Assembly: GCA_001692895.1 (NCBI GenBank)
Contig: KV748307.1
Span: 27,323 to 91,322, forward strand
Direction of reading: 5' to 3'
DNA: 64,000 nucleotides
From: Cenococcum geophilum 1.58
Lineage: Eukaryota; Ascomycota; Dothideomycetes; Gloniales; Gloniaceae
Shown one piece after another: positions 1 to 9,727 of this stretch. Every line of letters begins with the position of its first letter. The first letter of the stretch is position 1. The translations under genes were made by a program, and so were the position numbers. The notes under the pieces are model-generated. The model was given only the letters and a program-made list of their open reading frames with translations. It did not search any database and was not told the origin of the DNA.

Positions 1-938
1 CTTATAGAAAGCCTCTGCAGAAGCTTATTATTACTGCCGTAATTATCACCCACACAGTAGCTAATCCTGCTAAGTAGTTTGTAATCTTTAAGGACTTGCT
101 AAAGGACTTCTACCTATTCGTCGCCGCCGTGTTTACTAGGGAGGTAGGGTAGAGCAAGTAAGGCCTTCCTTAGTACGCCCGTACTTTTCTAATTTGGCAA
201 CGTCCACGCGTTAATTAAGAGGTGTATTAGTATAAGAGAGGAAAGCAGCTTCTGCTTAAGGATTGCTTTATTAAGAAGGAAGGACTCGTCAATTATCTTA
301 GGTACGGTACTACTAGAGTTAATTAGCGCTTCCTTGTAGGTGTAGTTTACTAAGAGAAGAAGTGATCAAAGCTTCGGCCAAGCTACTGCCTTATATGGTA
401 GATTGCGAACAATAATTAGTTATGCAAGAGTGTTGCGTATTATCGTAGGATCGAAGCTTTCTCTTAGTATTTGTTCCTTCTGCCTCTTAAGCTTCTAAAT
501 GTGGAGTTGCCCTTGCTTATAAAATAAGCCTTAAAGACTTTGCCTTATAGCCCGCTTAATAACTAAGTCCTCTTCCTTAACAACTATACCGTGGGCCTTA
601 AGTAGATGAGCACGTATATTGGTAGTAACTACATTGCGCCAAAATACGCATTGCCTACAGTACCAATATCGCCTCCCACTACTATTTATATGCGGCTTGT
701 TCGCAGTAGGCTTACGCGCAAGAGCCCAAGTATTTACAGCCCGAACTCTTCGTTTCTTAGAGGGTTGGTTAAGAGATTAAGAGGAGGATTTAGTAGAGGA
801 TTTGGTGGATAACGCGTCAGAGTTATCGTTGGCGGTTAGATCTTCAAACAGTTCGCTATTAAGCTCGGATAATTTAGACTGAGTATTAGAATTACTGTCG
901 GAGTTTATAAAAAGAGATTCTAAAGTAGGGGAAGCCAT
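1..938 (-). pseudogene. hAT-family transposase, N-terminal part, RIP-damaged and cut by the window edge
   Basis: Read on the minus strand from an ATG at 938, the protein begins MASPTLESLF and is Ser/Asn-rich for about 60 residues. A BED-type zinc finger follows at roughly residues 90-125, with CRQC and then H-x4-H in RAHLLKAHG. Further on are segments typical of fungal hAT (Ac/Restless) transposases: KIIDESFLLNKAILKQKL, the INAWTLPN block (usual form DxWTSPN) and the block ending in CVGDNYGSNN (usual form GDNASxND). hAT transposases cut and paste DNA in the nucleus and leave 8-bp target duplications. About eight in-frame TAA/TAG codons interrupt the frame, so the copy is dead. The RNase H-like catalytic core and dimerisation domain lie beyond position 1. 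I could not locate the terminal inverted repeat to the right of the start codon. The family call rests on the combination of BED finger and downstream blocks. Confidence 0.8.
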
Positions 939-1136
939 ATCGCGAGGTTATGGTTAGTATTGGGGGGGTGGTCGAATAATATTGTAATAAGGAAGCATCT
1001 GCGGGCAAATATTAAATTTTTTACTCCTGCGTATATATCAGAATGTAGAGCGTACAATTGATACTACGTATACCTCAGCATCCTTTTACTACACCACGAG
1101 GCTTCAACTTTCCTATATATATTCATAAGCTTATAG
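939..1136. other. non-coding junction between hAT relic and Copia relic
   Basis: This stretch lies upstream of the hAT start codon and should contain the hAT 5' terminal repeat and promoter. I see a run of G at about 960 and AT-rich sequence, but no convincing terminal repeat and no coding frame. Confidence 0.4.
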
Positions 1137-1195
1137 ATATTCATTCATAAGGATCTTAAAAAATCCAATTATTATTATTGCTTATGAATGAATAT
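1137..1195. repeat. 15-bp perfect inverted repeat (hairpin)
   Basis: ATATTCATTCATAAG at 1137-1151 is matched exactly by its reverse complement at 1181-1195, leaving a 29-nt loop. It sits exactly at the point where recognisable Copia coding sequence begins. It may therefore mark a breakpoint or the remains of a tiny palindromic insertion. No function is assigned. Confidence 0.7.
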
Positions 1196-1198
1196 ATC

Positions 1199-1537
1199 GT
1201 TAAGAAGCAATGGATATAAATATCATTGGGATCCCTGGTATAGCTTAAGAAGCTAACGAGAGATCTAGGGGAGAGAGACGATAACGACAACCCCTTTATC
1301 CCTACACTCTATTGCGATAATAAGAGTACGGTTGACCTTTTATATGACACAAAATACCACTAGAAAGCCAAGCATATTAAGACTTAATACCTCTTCATAC
1401 AAAACGATATAGTTTAGCGAGATTAACTTAAGGTAGTACATATACTAGGTAAAGATTAACCTAGAGATATGCTTATAAAGCAGCTACCAATTAACTAACT
1501 TACGAAGCACTGTGTAACGCTAGGAATTGGTAACTAA
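1199..1537 (+). pseudogene. Ty1/Copia RNase H, C-terminal end of pol
   Basis: The frame reads LKKLTRDLGER, then PTLYCDNKSTVDLLYDTKYH, KAKHIKT, YLFIQNDIV and DMLIKQLP, and closes with CVTLGIGN before a stop at 1535-1537. This is the Copia RNase H tail: the CDNKSTVDL block (usual DNxSAxxL), the AKHIxxxxHFIR block with its His eroded, and the final FTKxLP-type motif. RNase H degrades the RNA strand during reverse transcription in the virus-like particle. At least six RIP stops interrupt it. Upstream pol is missing: it is replaced at about 1195 by the hairpin and an unrelated hAT relic, so this is a truncated element. The 3' LTR follows 153 bp downstream in the correct order. Confidence 0.85.
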
Positions 1538-1682
1538 CGGAGTAAGTAACGGAGCAAGTGACAGAGGTTTTTCGCCTACTATAGGTTTTCCCTCCGTACG
1601 TAGGCCAAATGGCACTTGCAAGGTATTTGGGAATAGCTTCATAATTGCCTATTTAGGACAGACGAGGAGAGCGTCGTTAGCA

Positions 1683-1690
1683 TGGGGGAG
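1683..1690 (+). other. polypurine tract of Copia element
   Basis: TGGGGGAG lies immediately 5' of the LTR that begins TGTCAGAA. This is the expected site for priming of plus-strand DNA synthesis in LTR retrotransposons. Its position between the RNase H stop and the LTR supports the reading of both. Confidence 0.75.
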
Positions 1691-1885
1691 TGTCAGAATT
1701 AAGCAAGGGGTGCTGACTAAGCTCTGGACATATTGCGAGGACAAAGTCCGCATGCAATCTATATAGACATCAGCCGCATCTACTGCATCACAAATCAATC
1801 AGTATTCATCGTCTGCGTCATCTCTATCATCAATTAGATCCTCAAGATAGCTCCGCTGTGATCCCATGACCTTGTAATTCCAACA
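1691..1885 (+). repeat. 3' LTR of truncated Copia element, RIP-free
   Basis: The 195-bp segment begins TGTCAGAA directly after the polypurine tract and ends TTCCAACA, giving imperfect short inverted ends with the canonical TG...CA. Unlike the neighbouring RNase H it still has many CpA and TpG dinucleotides, so it has not been hit hard by RIP. The 5' LTR is not in the window, so the target duplication cannot be checked. Confidence 0.75.
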
Positions 1886-2125
1886 CTTGGAGACGGACGC
1901 CTGATTAGGTTAGCCATTAATTTGCAGCAGGCTCCGCAGTAGGTGTAGGATATTTAACTAGGGGACAGTTAAGTTCTAAGGTGGGGAGGGGACGCAGGTG
2001 ACGTATAAAAGATTTCTATTTATCTGCTTAATTACTATGTTTCCCAAAGCGTCTTTCTTATTTAGTTTCTTAATCGCGACACAAAGATGTTAGTTTAGCT
2101 CACCGCCTGTTAACGAGCTAATAGC
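1886..2125. other. intergenic, no recognised feature
   Basis: The sequence has moderate GC and little sign of RIP. I see no coding frame, terminal repeat or tandem repeat here. Confidence 0.4.
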
Positions 2126-2152
2126 GATTTTCTATCCCCGGGATGGAAAATC
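2126..2152. repeat. 27-nt near-perfect palindrome shared with Copia-D 3' region
   Basis: The arms are GATTTTC and GAAAATC around a CCCCGGG core, so almost every base pairs (one G-T wobble). The same architecture with a different core (TGCCCGGCA) lies at 43450-43474, downstream of the Copia-D pol stop. The flank reading GAGCTAAT and then GCG also matches between the two places. This block is probably what remains of the 3' untranslated region of another minus-strand Copia element. Confidence 0.65.
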
Positions 2153-2199
2153 CTGATTAGTCCATTCAGCAGTAGAACCGGCAGAACTCTACACCGCCC

Positions 2200-2500
2200 C
2201 TGGAAATGCGCCAGCTGCACGATGAGAACGGCACTAAGAGCCTCAATTGATTGCACGGATACAGAGCCGATTGTACGATGTAGAGCTAGACGCAGAGCCA
2301 GACGCAAAGCCTTGATCGAATGACTGCACGGAAGCCTTGATCAATCGAGCGACCGTACAGAAGCCACGACTGGTCGAAGAGTCGAATCAAGCCAGAGCCT
2401 CGATGTCAGCACGTTGCCGTCACTGAATCAAATCAGTCAAATGTCGTCAAATTAGAGCCTTTGACCGGGCCGACCTTGTTCCTTAATCGAACGACAGCTG
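2200..2500. repeat. dispersed ~280-bp repeat, copy 1 (least mutated)
   Basis: This is the first of three imperfect copies of one unit; the others are near 3240-3505 and 3880-4150. Shared landmarks in order are AGCCTTGATCGA or its mutated AGCCTTAATTAA form, CAAGCCAGAGCC, a GTCAAATCAGT-like block, TAGAGCCTTT, GGGCCGACC, and CCTTAATCGAACGAC. Copy 1 retains most CpA and TpG sites. I recognise no coding content. Confidence 0.6.
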
Positions 2501-3239
2501 ATCGCAGCACGACTATTACTGCTATCGAATGCAGTACTGCGCCAGCTGCACAACGAGAATGGATACCGCGGCAAGGAAGGGACCTGTATAAGGGCAGCAG
2601 CATGATATTGGAAAACAAGCACCGCGGAAACGGCAAAGCAGTATACAAAGAGGCACTGCAAGACAAGAGAAGACAAGGATGCTCTGCAAGAGATCGTACA
2701 CAGGGCACAGCTGACCACCTTAAGCCTAAGCCATCCTTATGCGACTAAAGACAGGACCGAGCTGTATCTGGCTAAGCTAGTAAAGGACCTTATTAAGGAT
2801 TATAAGGGGAACAGGAATTGGACGTACAGGAGCCAGCGCTTTTCCTCAGAGGTTGTTTGACGAAGGACCGTATTATGGACATAAGGGCAAGGGGTATGCG
2901 ACGGAAGTGGTTATAATAGCCGAGAAGCCGCCACCGGATGACCTCAAGGATATGGACGGTTTAGGTGAAGCGCAGAAGCTAATAGGACAACGATAAGGGA
3001 CTAAAAGCAGGAGGTAATTCTAAGGAAGGCTCTTAAGACGAAGAAGATTAGGGCCTATAGTAGCAGCCGCAAAAGCCCAAGGATATGCCAAAAGAGCTAA
3101 GCAAGGACGGCCTAGAAAGGGAAGAAAGTAGCTATAAAAGACGTCCTAGGAAAGCAACAGGCCCGCGAAAATAGTCTACTGGAAACTGCCGTTTATACTT
3201 ATAAGGAAGGAAGTCTTAAGACAGGTCTCTGGATTGGAC
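2501..3239. other. RIP-poor segment of unknown nature between repeat copies
   Basis: This stretch has normal-looking GC and several medium open frames on both strands (for example plus 2461-2748). Some peptides look protein-like, such as KGYATEVVIIAEKPPPDDL from about 2893, but none matches a family I know. Frames break often. I do not call a gene. It is flanked by copies of the 280-bp repeat, so it may be the spacer of a larger repeating unit. Confidence 0.35.
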
Positions 3240-3505
3240 GTCTAGTGGATACCAAGAGCCTTAATTAACTGTATAGATATAGGGCGTTGACCGAATAACT
3301 GCATAGCCTAAGCCTGGATCGATTATCTGCGGATACAGAGCCTACGGATGCAGAGCCTAGGTTATACGTATAGTAGAAGACCCCTTAAGTCAAGCCAGAG
3401 CCTTATTAAATCTTAATCAATCGGACGTCGCCTCTATAGTCAAGTCGGATTAACTAAAGCTTTTAGTCGGGCCGACCTAATACCCTATTTAAACGTCAGC
3501 CAATT
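3240..3505. repeat. dispersed ~280-bp repeat, copy 2 (RIP-mutated)
   Basis: It aligns by eye with copies 1 and 3 through CAAGCCAGAGCC (about 3398), the AGTCGGGCCGACCTAA block, and a terminal AAACGTCAGCCAATTG block. Many CA and TG dinucleotides of copy 1 read TA here. Confidence 0.6.
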
Positions 3506-3879
3506 GTACGGTTATAGTTAAATTAAGTTAGTTACCCATTACCACCAGACGTCTTCGGTTAGTAGTTAAGGATCCTACAATAATAAATAGATAGGTACTA
3601 GACCTAATTAGGAAATTAGTACACGGCCAATAGAACGTTAGAAACACGGCCAATTAACGTCAAAAAGCCTCTGTAAGAGCCTCTTCCCTTAACTGCCCCC
3701 CCTTATCGATCGATTGCCGCCCGTCTCGACGCCCACGGATTAGTTAACCAGAACGATCTTTCCTGTAGATATAGATGCGGAGCTTTATACGGAGTCTCAC
3801 ACGGAGTCTTATATGGAGTCTTATACGGGGTCTACGGATATAGAGTATATAGGTGCAGAGCCTTAATTGGACAACAGTA

Positions 3880-4155
3880 CGGCAGCTTAACTGGACGCCT
3901 ATATATGCGAAGCCTTAATTAAACGGCAGATGCAGAGCCTTAACCAATTAGACGTCTACACGGAAGCTTTAATTAACTATCTACGGATGCAAAGCCCTAG
4001 TCGTATATATAGTAGAAGATACCTTAAGTTAAGCCAGGGCCTTATTAAATCTCAATTAGTTAAACGCCGTCTCCGTATTTAAATCAGGACAGTTAGAGCC
4101 TTTAACTGGGCTGACTTTCTACCTTAATTAAACGACCGAACGACCAGTTGCAGCA
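3880..4155. repeat. dispersed ~280-bp repeat, copy 3 (RIP-mutated)
   Basis: It contains the same ordered landmarks as copy 2, including AAGCCAGGGCC, TAGAGCCTTTAACTGGGC and CCTTAATTAAACGACCG. The sequence between copies 2 and 3 (3510-3880) holds short direct repeats of the form CGGAGTCTTATA (about 3785-3830). Confidence 0.6.
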
Positions 4156-4436
4156 CGTCGTCGCCGACCAATTAGACAGTCTTCGGCCAGCTATTAACGT
4201 AGGCATATAGATACGCACGTAGATACGGACGCAGACACGGACGTAGAATATGCAGTGCAATGCTACTAATGTACAGCTAGATGCATAGCTAGATGTACGG
4301 CTAGATGTAGGGCCTAGTGTAAAGCCATGGGTAGAGCCTTAATTAAGAAGCTGTGTACGATGCAGACCGATACAGAGCTAGATATAGAGTTTTAATATTA
4401 AACAGCAGCGGAACGATTGAGTTAATCCAGAGCCTC
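4156..4436. repeat. short direct repeats (GGACGTAGA- and AGCTAGATG-type)
   Basis: Between about 4200 and 4390 the sequence is built from short imperfect repeats such as ACGCACGTAGATACGGACG and TACAGCTAGATGCATAGCTA. No coding frame is visible. Confidence 0.5.
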
Positions 4437-4985
4437 TGCTACCTTAATTAACTGTCCTGCTACCGCCGCTGCTGCCGCTATTCCGTTTAGCTATTCCGTC
4501 CTTGCTGTTTTAACCAACTACTGTCTCTACCGTCCTAGATCTGTACCGCTGCTAGGTCTATTTACTGCTAGATCTGCTAGGTCTATTATGCCGTTTTATA
4601 CTACTATTCTAACCAATCTGTTCTACTACTGCCTACTAGCTGTTCTACCGCTGCCACTACTGCTACTGCTATTCTAACCGTTCCGTTCTATTATTCCGAT
4701 TATTCTACTGCTACTATTCTAACTAACTGCTACTGGCTAACTGCTACCGACTAACTGCTACCAACTAACTGCTACCGACCGTCTACTGCTACCGAGATTT
4801 CTACTACTAAAAGTTCTGCTACTGGATATCCTACTATTTATTAACTATTACTAAATTCTTCTACCGAGTATTCTACCACGCTAACTGTCTGCCGTATTAC
4901 TATTGCTACTACCATTACTATTGCTACTGTTACTGCTATTACTGCTATTACTACTGTTACTACTACCGTTATTATTTCTAGTTTG
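4437..4985. repeat. CTR-rich simple-sequence tract
   Basis: About 550 bp consist almost wholly of CTG/CTA/CCG-type triplets and their 10-12-bp combinations (for example repeated ACTAACTGCTACCG around 4735-4790, and TTACTACTGCTA-type runs at 4905-4975). It looks like a microsatellite decayed by RIP. I see no gene. Confidence 0.7.
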
Positions 4986-5225
4986 CTGCTGTCCTAGTTG
5001 CTAGGTTAGATCTTAGCTATAGGTAACGGAAGGACACCGTAGAATAGCTCTATACGAAGGCTAAGGATATAGTTACCCGCGTTCGTTTAAGGATATGCTT
5101 TCCTTTATCTATTCTGCTTTTACTATACTCTTATTTTACTATTCTTCTATATTATAGAACGTTAGGGGACAACGTTCTTAGTGAAGGAGGTATATGGTGA
5201 TGTAGATTAGACGTCGCCTACTATC
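4986..5225. other. spacer left of Gypsy-A LTR
   Basis: No coding sequence is seen. There is one small hairpin, AGAACGTT and AACGTTCT around a 7-nt loop (5156-5178). The 5 bp left of the LTR cannot be checked as a target duplication because the other LTR of Gypsy-A is missing. Confidence 0.4.
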
Positions 5226-5527
5226 TATTAGCGACTTAGTTAATTGAGGCACGAGTACGGCAAAAGGGTCGCGCAAGCCTGTACGATTGGATTGTCTATA
5301 AACAAGGATTTAAAGCTAGAGAAAGGAAAGGAGACGGAGGGTAGCGCCGCTTAACGTTATATATAATCCTCTGGTTACGTAATAGCAATTATTTAAAACT
5401 ATATAAAACTGTCTACGACTGTCTGCGACTATCCGCTATAATCTACTGGTATCTATTAGCTATAATCTACTAGTTTCCACCAATATCTATTAGCCAAAAT
5501 CTACCAGTTTCCACCAGCGCCGTAATA
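5226..5527 (-). repeat. 3' LTR of Gypsy-A (minus-strand element)
   Basis: It starts TATTAGCGACTTAG and ends GCCGTAATA, the RIP forms of TGTTAGCG...GTAACA seen in the LTR of Gypsy-B at 13865-14066. The minus-strand polypurine tract (reverse complement of CCTCCCCTCT) abuts it at 5531. That shows it is the 3' LTR of an element read on the minus strand. It is 302 bp against 202 bp in Gypsy-B. The extra 100 bp consist of imperfect CTACTGGTATCTATTAGC-type repeats near the element-proximal end. Confidence 0.85.
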
Positions 5528-7657
5528 TTACCTCCCCTCTGAAAAAGCCTGCCCTTAGGCTTTATACGTTCGCATTATGTCTATAAGGTATTCTTGTCTT
5601 TATGCTTAATAGGCAGCTTATTGTCTTTGCTATTCTAGCACTCTATCTACTTATTAAGGTACTTTAGGGGTCTAGGTTTGTTAGGGTAACAACTATAAAA
5701 CTTTTAAAGCTTATAGGGACTACCTATAAAGTTCTATATGGGTACTAAGTGGGGTCTAGATTATACCCTTTCTAACTAACACGATATTTTAACGTTCCCC
5801 TTATAAGCTTATAGGCCAGTATTTATTTAATTTCCTATTTATCGTCACTATTAACTTAGATTGGTAGGGGAGGTTTATTCTTTTGCCTAGGTAATAGGTT
5901 GTTTATAGCTTTCCGTAGTTTATCTAGAGAGAAAATAGGGTAGACTTTAATTAAATCTGGAAGCTTTACTTTATACAAGTTGCCTATCTTTTAAAGAACC
6001 TTATACAGTCCCGCTATCTAATAGTCTAGCTTATAGCTAGGTCGTTCCGTCTTCTAGTTCTTTATTATAACCTAGACTATATCTCCTATAGTAAAGTTAG
6101 GCTCTTACCTATACTTATTCGCCTATTATTATATTAATTTTTAGGCCTTTTCTAGATTTATATAGGCTACCGTCTAGGCTTCTTCTAAGTGCTTGGCGTA
6201 CTGCCGTGCTTCCTTATAAGATAGTTTTTTGTATATAGTCTAGGGTCCTTCTAGTTTTTCCTAGTTAAAGCTTATACAGGGTAAGTAACCTATTTCTAGT
6301 TAAATAGGGGCAAATCCTATAGAGTTATAGGGTAGGGTTGCTTGGGCATAGTCTATTAGGGGTAGTAGTTTAGCCCAGTTATCTTAGAAGTAGTTAATAA
6401 AGGGCCGAAGTCTCTAATCTAAGTATTAATTTATAATTTCCGTTTAACTATCTATTTAGGGGTAGTATACTATAAAAAGCTTTAGCTTAATACCTAAGAT
6501 CTAGGTAAACTCATTCTAGAAAGCCGATATAAATTACGGCCTATAATTGGATATAATAGTATCTAGTGGTCCGTAAATTTGGTAGACGTAGTGGATATAT
6601 AGTTAGGCCACTTCTTTAGCATTAATATTTTTATAATATGGGATTAAGAACGGGCGCTTACTAAAGCGGTTAACTAGAATTATAACCATATTATATCCGT
6701 TATGGTTTAGAGGTAGCTTATAAAAGTCTATAAAGATATATTACTAGGGGCGTTCTAGTATTAGAAGTAGTTTTAATAGTCCTAGGGTTTTATCTTATGG
6801 GATTGTAGATCTATAGCAGCGGTTACAGTTCTATATATAGCAGTTAATATCTATAACCATTCTAGGCTAGTAGTAGCGGTTACTAATAATCTTACAGGTT
6901 TTATTTTTTCTAGGGTAGGCCGTAGAGACCTAGGCATAAGCTTTGGCAATAAGCTAGGTCCATAAGTTCTATTCCTTAGCTACTACTAGCCATTCTTAGT
7001 ACTTAAGTAGTCCGTTTTTAAGGGACTAAGGGCTAGTAACATTCTTTGCCTTTTTACAGTACTCCTATAGAGAGGGGGTTGTTTAGTTAGCCTATAGTAG
7101 TTTATTAATAAGGTTAAGTTTAGAAAAGTTAATAGGATATATCTTGGCGTCTAAGGAGTCTGTACTTAGTTCTGCCTATATTTAGGGGTTAAGGTATTCT
7201 AGTTATAGTAGTGTCTAGGTCCGTAATAAGATCTTTATAGCCGTCTAGTTATCTAGGTCTTATTTACACCTTATAAGAGCGTCTATACGGTTTATAGCGC
7301 TTAGTTTATATATAATTAAGAAGTTAAATTAAGATAGGGTATCCGCCTAGTATGCTTGCTAGGCCGTAAGGGCCTTAGTTATTATAAAGTATTCTAGGGC
7401 CTTATGATCTAAAACTACCTTAATTGGCTTAGGGGTCCCCTCTAGCTGTATACGCCAGTGCTAAAAGCTAGAGATAATAGCTAGCATTTCTTTGTTATGG
7501 ATATAGTAGTTTAGCTTAGCATCTATTATAGTCTTTAAATAGTATATAATAGGGTGCTATTCTCCATCTAGTTGCTTTTAGGAAAAAATACTAGCTATTA
7601 CGCTATTTAAGGCATTGGTTTTTAGTATTAAGGGCCGTTCTGGGTTAAAATAGGCAA
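5528..7657 (-). pseudogene. Gypsy-A pol, piece 1: chromodomain, integrase and part of RNase H
   Basis: This segment is collinear with 14067-16290 of Gypsy-B, where the protein can be read more clearly. In minus-strand order it holds the end of RNase H, the zinc-binding and core integrase regions and a C-terminal chromodomain. The integrase HPQTDSQ-type block survives as YYPQIDS in Gypsy-B. Chromodomain integrases join element cDNA to chromatin marked by histone H3 methylation. Dozens of TAG/TAA codons make it non-coding. It is interrupted at 7658 by a solo LTR and resumes at 7855. Confidence 0.85.
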
Positions 7658-7854
7658 GTAGGTGTCACGGCACTGACCTGACGCGTTGTTATGGCTCGTG
7701 TACGCGTATGCATGAGCACGGACCTGACCCCTGAGCGACGTGTATATATACCGCCTCACCTCCTACATAGATCCTCACACGACATCGTTTGTCAATTATA
7801 TACAGTCACCTCGTACATCGTACCTTGACAGTCCGCACGTACTGTGACAGTAGG
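7658..7854. mobile_element. solo LTR with 5-bp target duplication (GTAGG)
   Basis: The 187-bp LTR at 7663-7849 begins TGTCACGGCAC and ends GTACTGTGACA, with 6-bp inverted ends TGTCAC/GTGACA. GTAGG is duplicated at 7658-7662 and 7850-7854. Removing LTR plus one GTAGG restores collinearity of Gypsy-A with Gypsy-B. A TATA-like TGTATATATACC lies in the middle. The sequence is rich in CpA and TpG, so it escaped RIP: either it is young or it is short and single-copy. A solo LTR arises by LTR-LTR recombination that removes the internal part of an element; no internal part of this family is visible in the window. Confidence 0.92.
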
Positions 7855-7912
7855 GGAGCCGATACTAGCCGTTTTTTAAGCTTATTAAAGGCCTGCCTAT
7901 ATATAGCGTTAA
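7855..7912 (-). pseudogene. Gypsy-A pol, piece 2
   Basis: This short piece, ending in the segment before the LINE target duplication (7898-7912), matches Gypsy-B at about 16295-16345, reading CTTATTAAAGGCCTGCC on the plus strand in both. It links piece 1 to piece 3 across the LINE insertion. Confidence 0.85.
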
Positions 7913-8280
7913 CGCGACGCGTATACACAGGCTATATTTTAATAACTTAAAAGGCTAACTGGAGCTCTTACTGTACCCGGCCCAAAAAGACCAAAACCAA
8001 CCAAAAGAACCCTAAAAAAACACCCAGAAAATCCCCCTAAGATGCATGCATCACAGGGGAGGCACACATTAAATAACGGTGGTTTGCACTTGCGCGCGTC
8101 CACTAGAACCACGCCTAGCAATAGCCCTCCATATTAAGAACGGGCGAATACCACACTATAAAGCGGAAAGACCTCTATTAAGAAGGCATCTAATAAAATA
8201 AAAAGCCTATTAGACGCGTCTAGTATCCGTAGTTATAGGGGAGCAACCGTTAGCTATAATAAACTAATACAGCTAGCAAA

Positions 8281-9660
8281 ATGGCTCCGCCAGTCTAGTA
8301 AACCTTAGGCGCCCCTCTAGTAAACCCTTAATTAAATCCTCCAACGGCTAAGTAAAATTAAAAATAAATAAAAACCCTCTTTACCGGTGAACCGCACCTA
8401 GGCCACTATAGCTGCGCTTTTATAGTATAGGGAACCTACCCCCCTAAAGACAATATCTAGGTATATAATTATAATATAACCAAATATAGAAAAAGCAGAG
8501 GGGCTTAGGGGATAATTAGAAATAGAAGTCCTTACGGAGATTTATAAAGAGGTCTATAACACTATTATAATCCAACACCTTAGGAGCGGAGATATTAGAG
8601 TTACCCTAAGGGACTAATAGGTAAAGGGACGAGCCGTAAGGATAGGGGATAGGCTAGGAGAACGTATTAGTATAAAAGTGCTCCGCGAAGATTACCTAGT
8701 TAAAGTCTTAGCGGTTCCCCTAAGCCTTAGGGTAGAAAAGGGACGCTAGGCGGATAATACAGCAACTATATATAAGATAGTAAAATAAACGGAACGCCTT
8801 ATACTAGGACTTAAGATTACCTAAATCTAATAGCTATAATAGGAAAATATAAACTAAGTATATAACGAAAACAATAAAAGAATATAAGGGTCGCTAGAGA
8901 CTTGCTAGGGAGACGCTAGTTAAATGTATAGCTCCCTCATTATTAGTATATATACACTAGGAATGCAAAAACTCCTTATCTAAAAAGGCATTATTATAAA
9001 TAGCCTTATATACAATATAAGGCTCTATAACTATAAACTCTACCTAAAATAATACTATCGCTATGTATAATAGGGATACACCCAATCCACATACGTAGTA
9101 TAGGTGTGCTGCGGCCACTATATAGGCCCCTATAATATAAGACATTACTTAAATTAAAACCAAATAAAATGCGTAAACTGCCACTAAAGCATATATAAGG
9201 CGTAGGAGAGAGAAGACTGCATTAAATATAGGAGACGAAAGGTAAGGGCTTAACAGCTACGGGAATAACTATACGCTAGGTTATATAAATAGAAACAACA
9301 GGCGATAAGCTAGGGGGGCGTAGGTGCCTTTCTAGCGTTTCCTACCTTTAATACTGGGGGGCTAGGCTAGCTATCCCAAGCCTTAACGGGCCAGAAGCGA
9401 CGCCGCGCGATATTATTAGACTATATAGGGATATAAGGGTCACAGGGGATATAAGGGAGAGGACGCCCTATAGGAAGACCCTTATGGACAGCTATAGTAA
9501 GCTTAAGACCAGGACAATTAAGAATTAGACTTAACACGGCAAATATAACATTTATAGCCAACTCTTAAAGGGCATATAGCCAACTAGTAAAAATAGGGAA
9601 AGAACTGGAAATAATAACAGATTTAGATATAAAAGCGCTAGTAGGAACACAAGATACGGA
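8281..9660 (+). pseudogene. LINE-1 ORF1 (Gag-like RNA-binding protein)
   Basis: The frame opens with ATG at 8281 (MAPPV) and runs with many stops. Near 9170 it contains KCVNCH, followed by a spacing consistent with a CCHC zinc knuckle (usual CVNCxxxHxAW). ORF1 proteins of this group coat the element RNA in the cytoplasm and accompany it to the nucleus. The paralogous copy starts with the same MAPP codons at 63029. The C-terminal end is not sharply defined because RIP stops are frequent. Confidence 0.7.
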
Positions 9661-9727
9661 AATAAAAAGCTCTATATAAAATAAGTAGTAACTAAGGTGT
9701 AGATACAAGAGACAGAAGTTCTAAATA

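Noticed and set aside
606-812. Plus-strand 68-codon frame.
   Set aside because: It is antisense to the hAT transposase, whose BED finger is read on the minus strand at the same place.
7939-8121. Minus-strand 60-codon frame in the LINE-1 5' leader.
   Set aside because: It is not kept in the second LINE-1 copy at 62.7 kb, where N calls and substitutions break it, and it lies antisense to a leader region.
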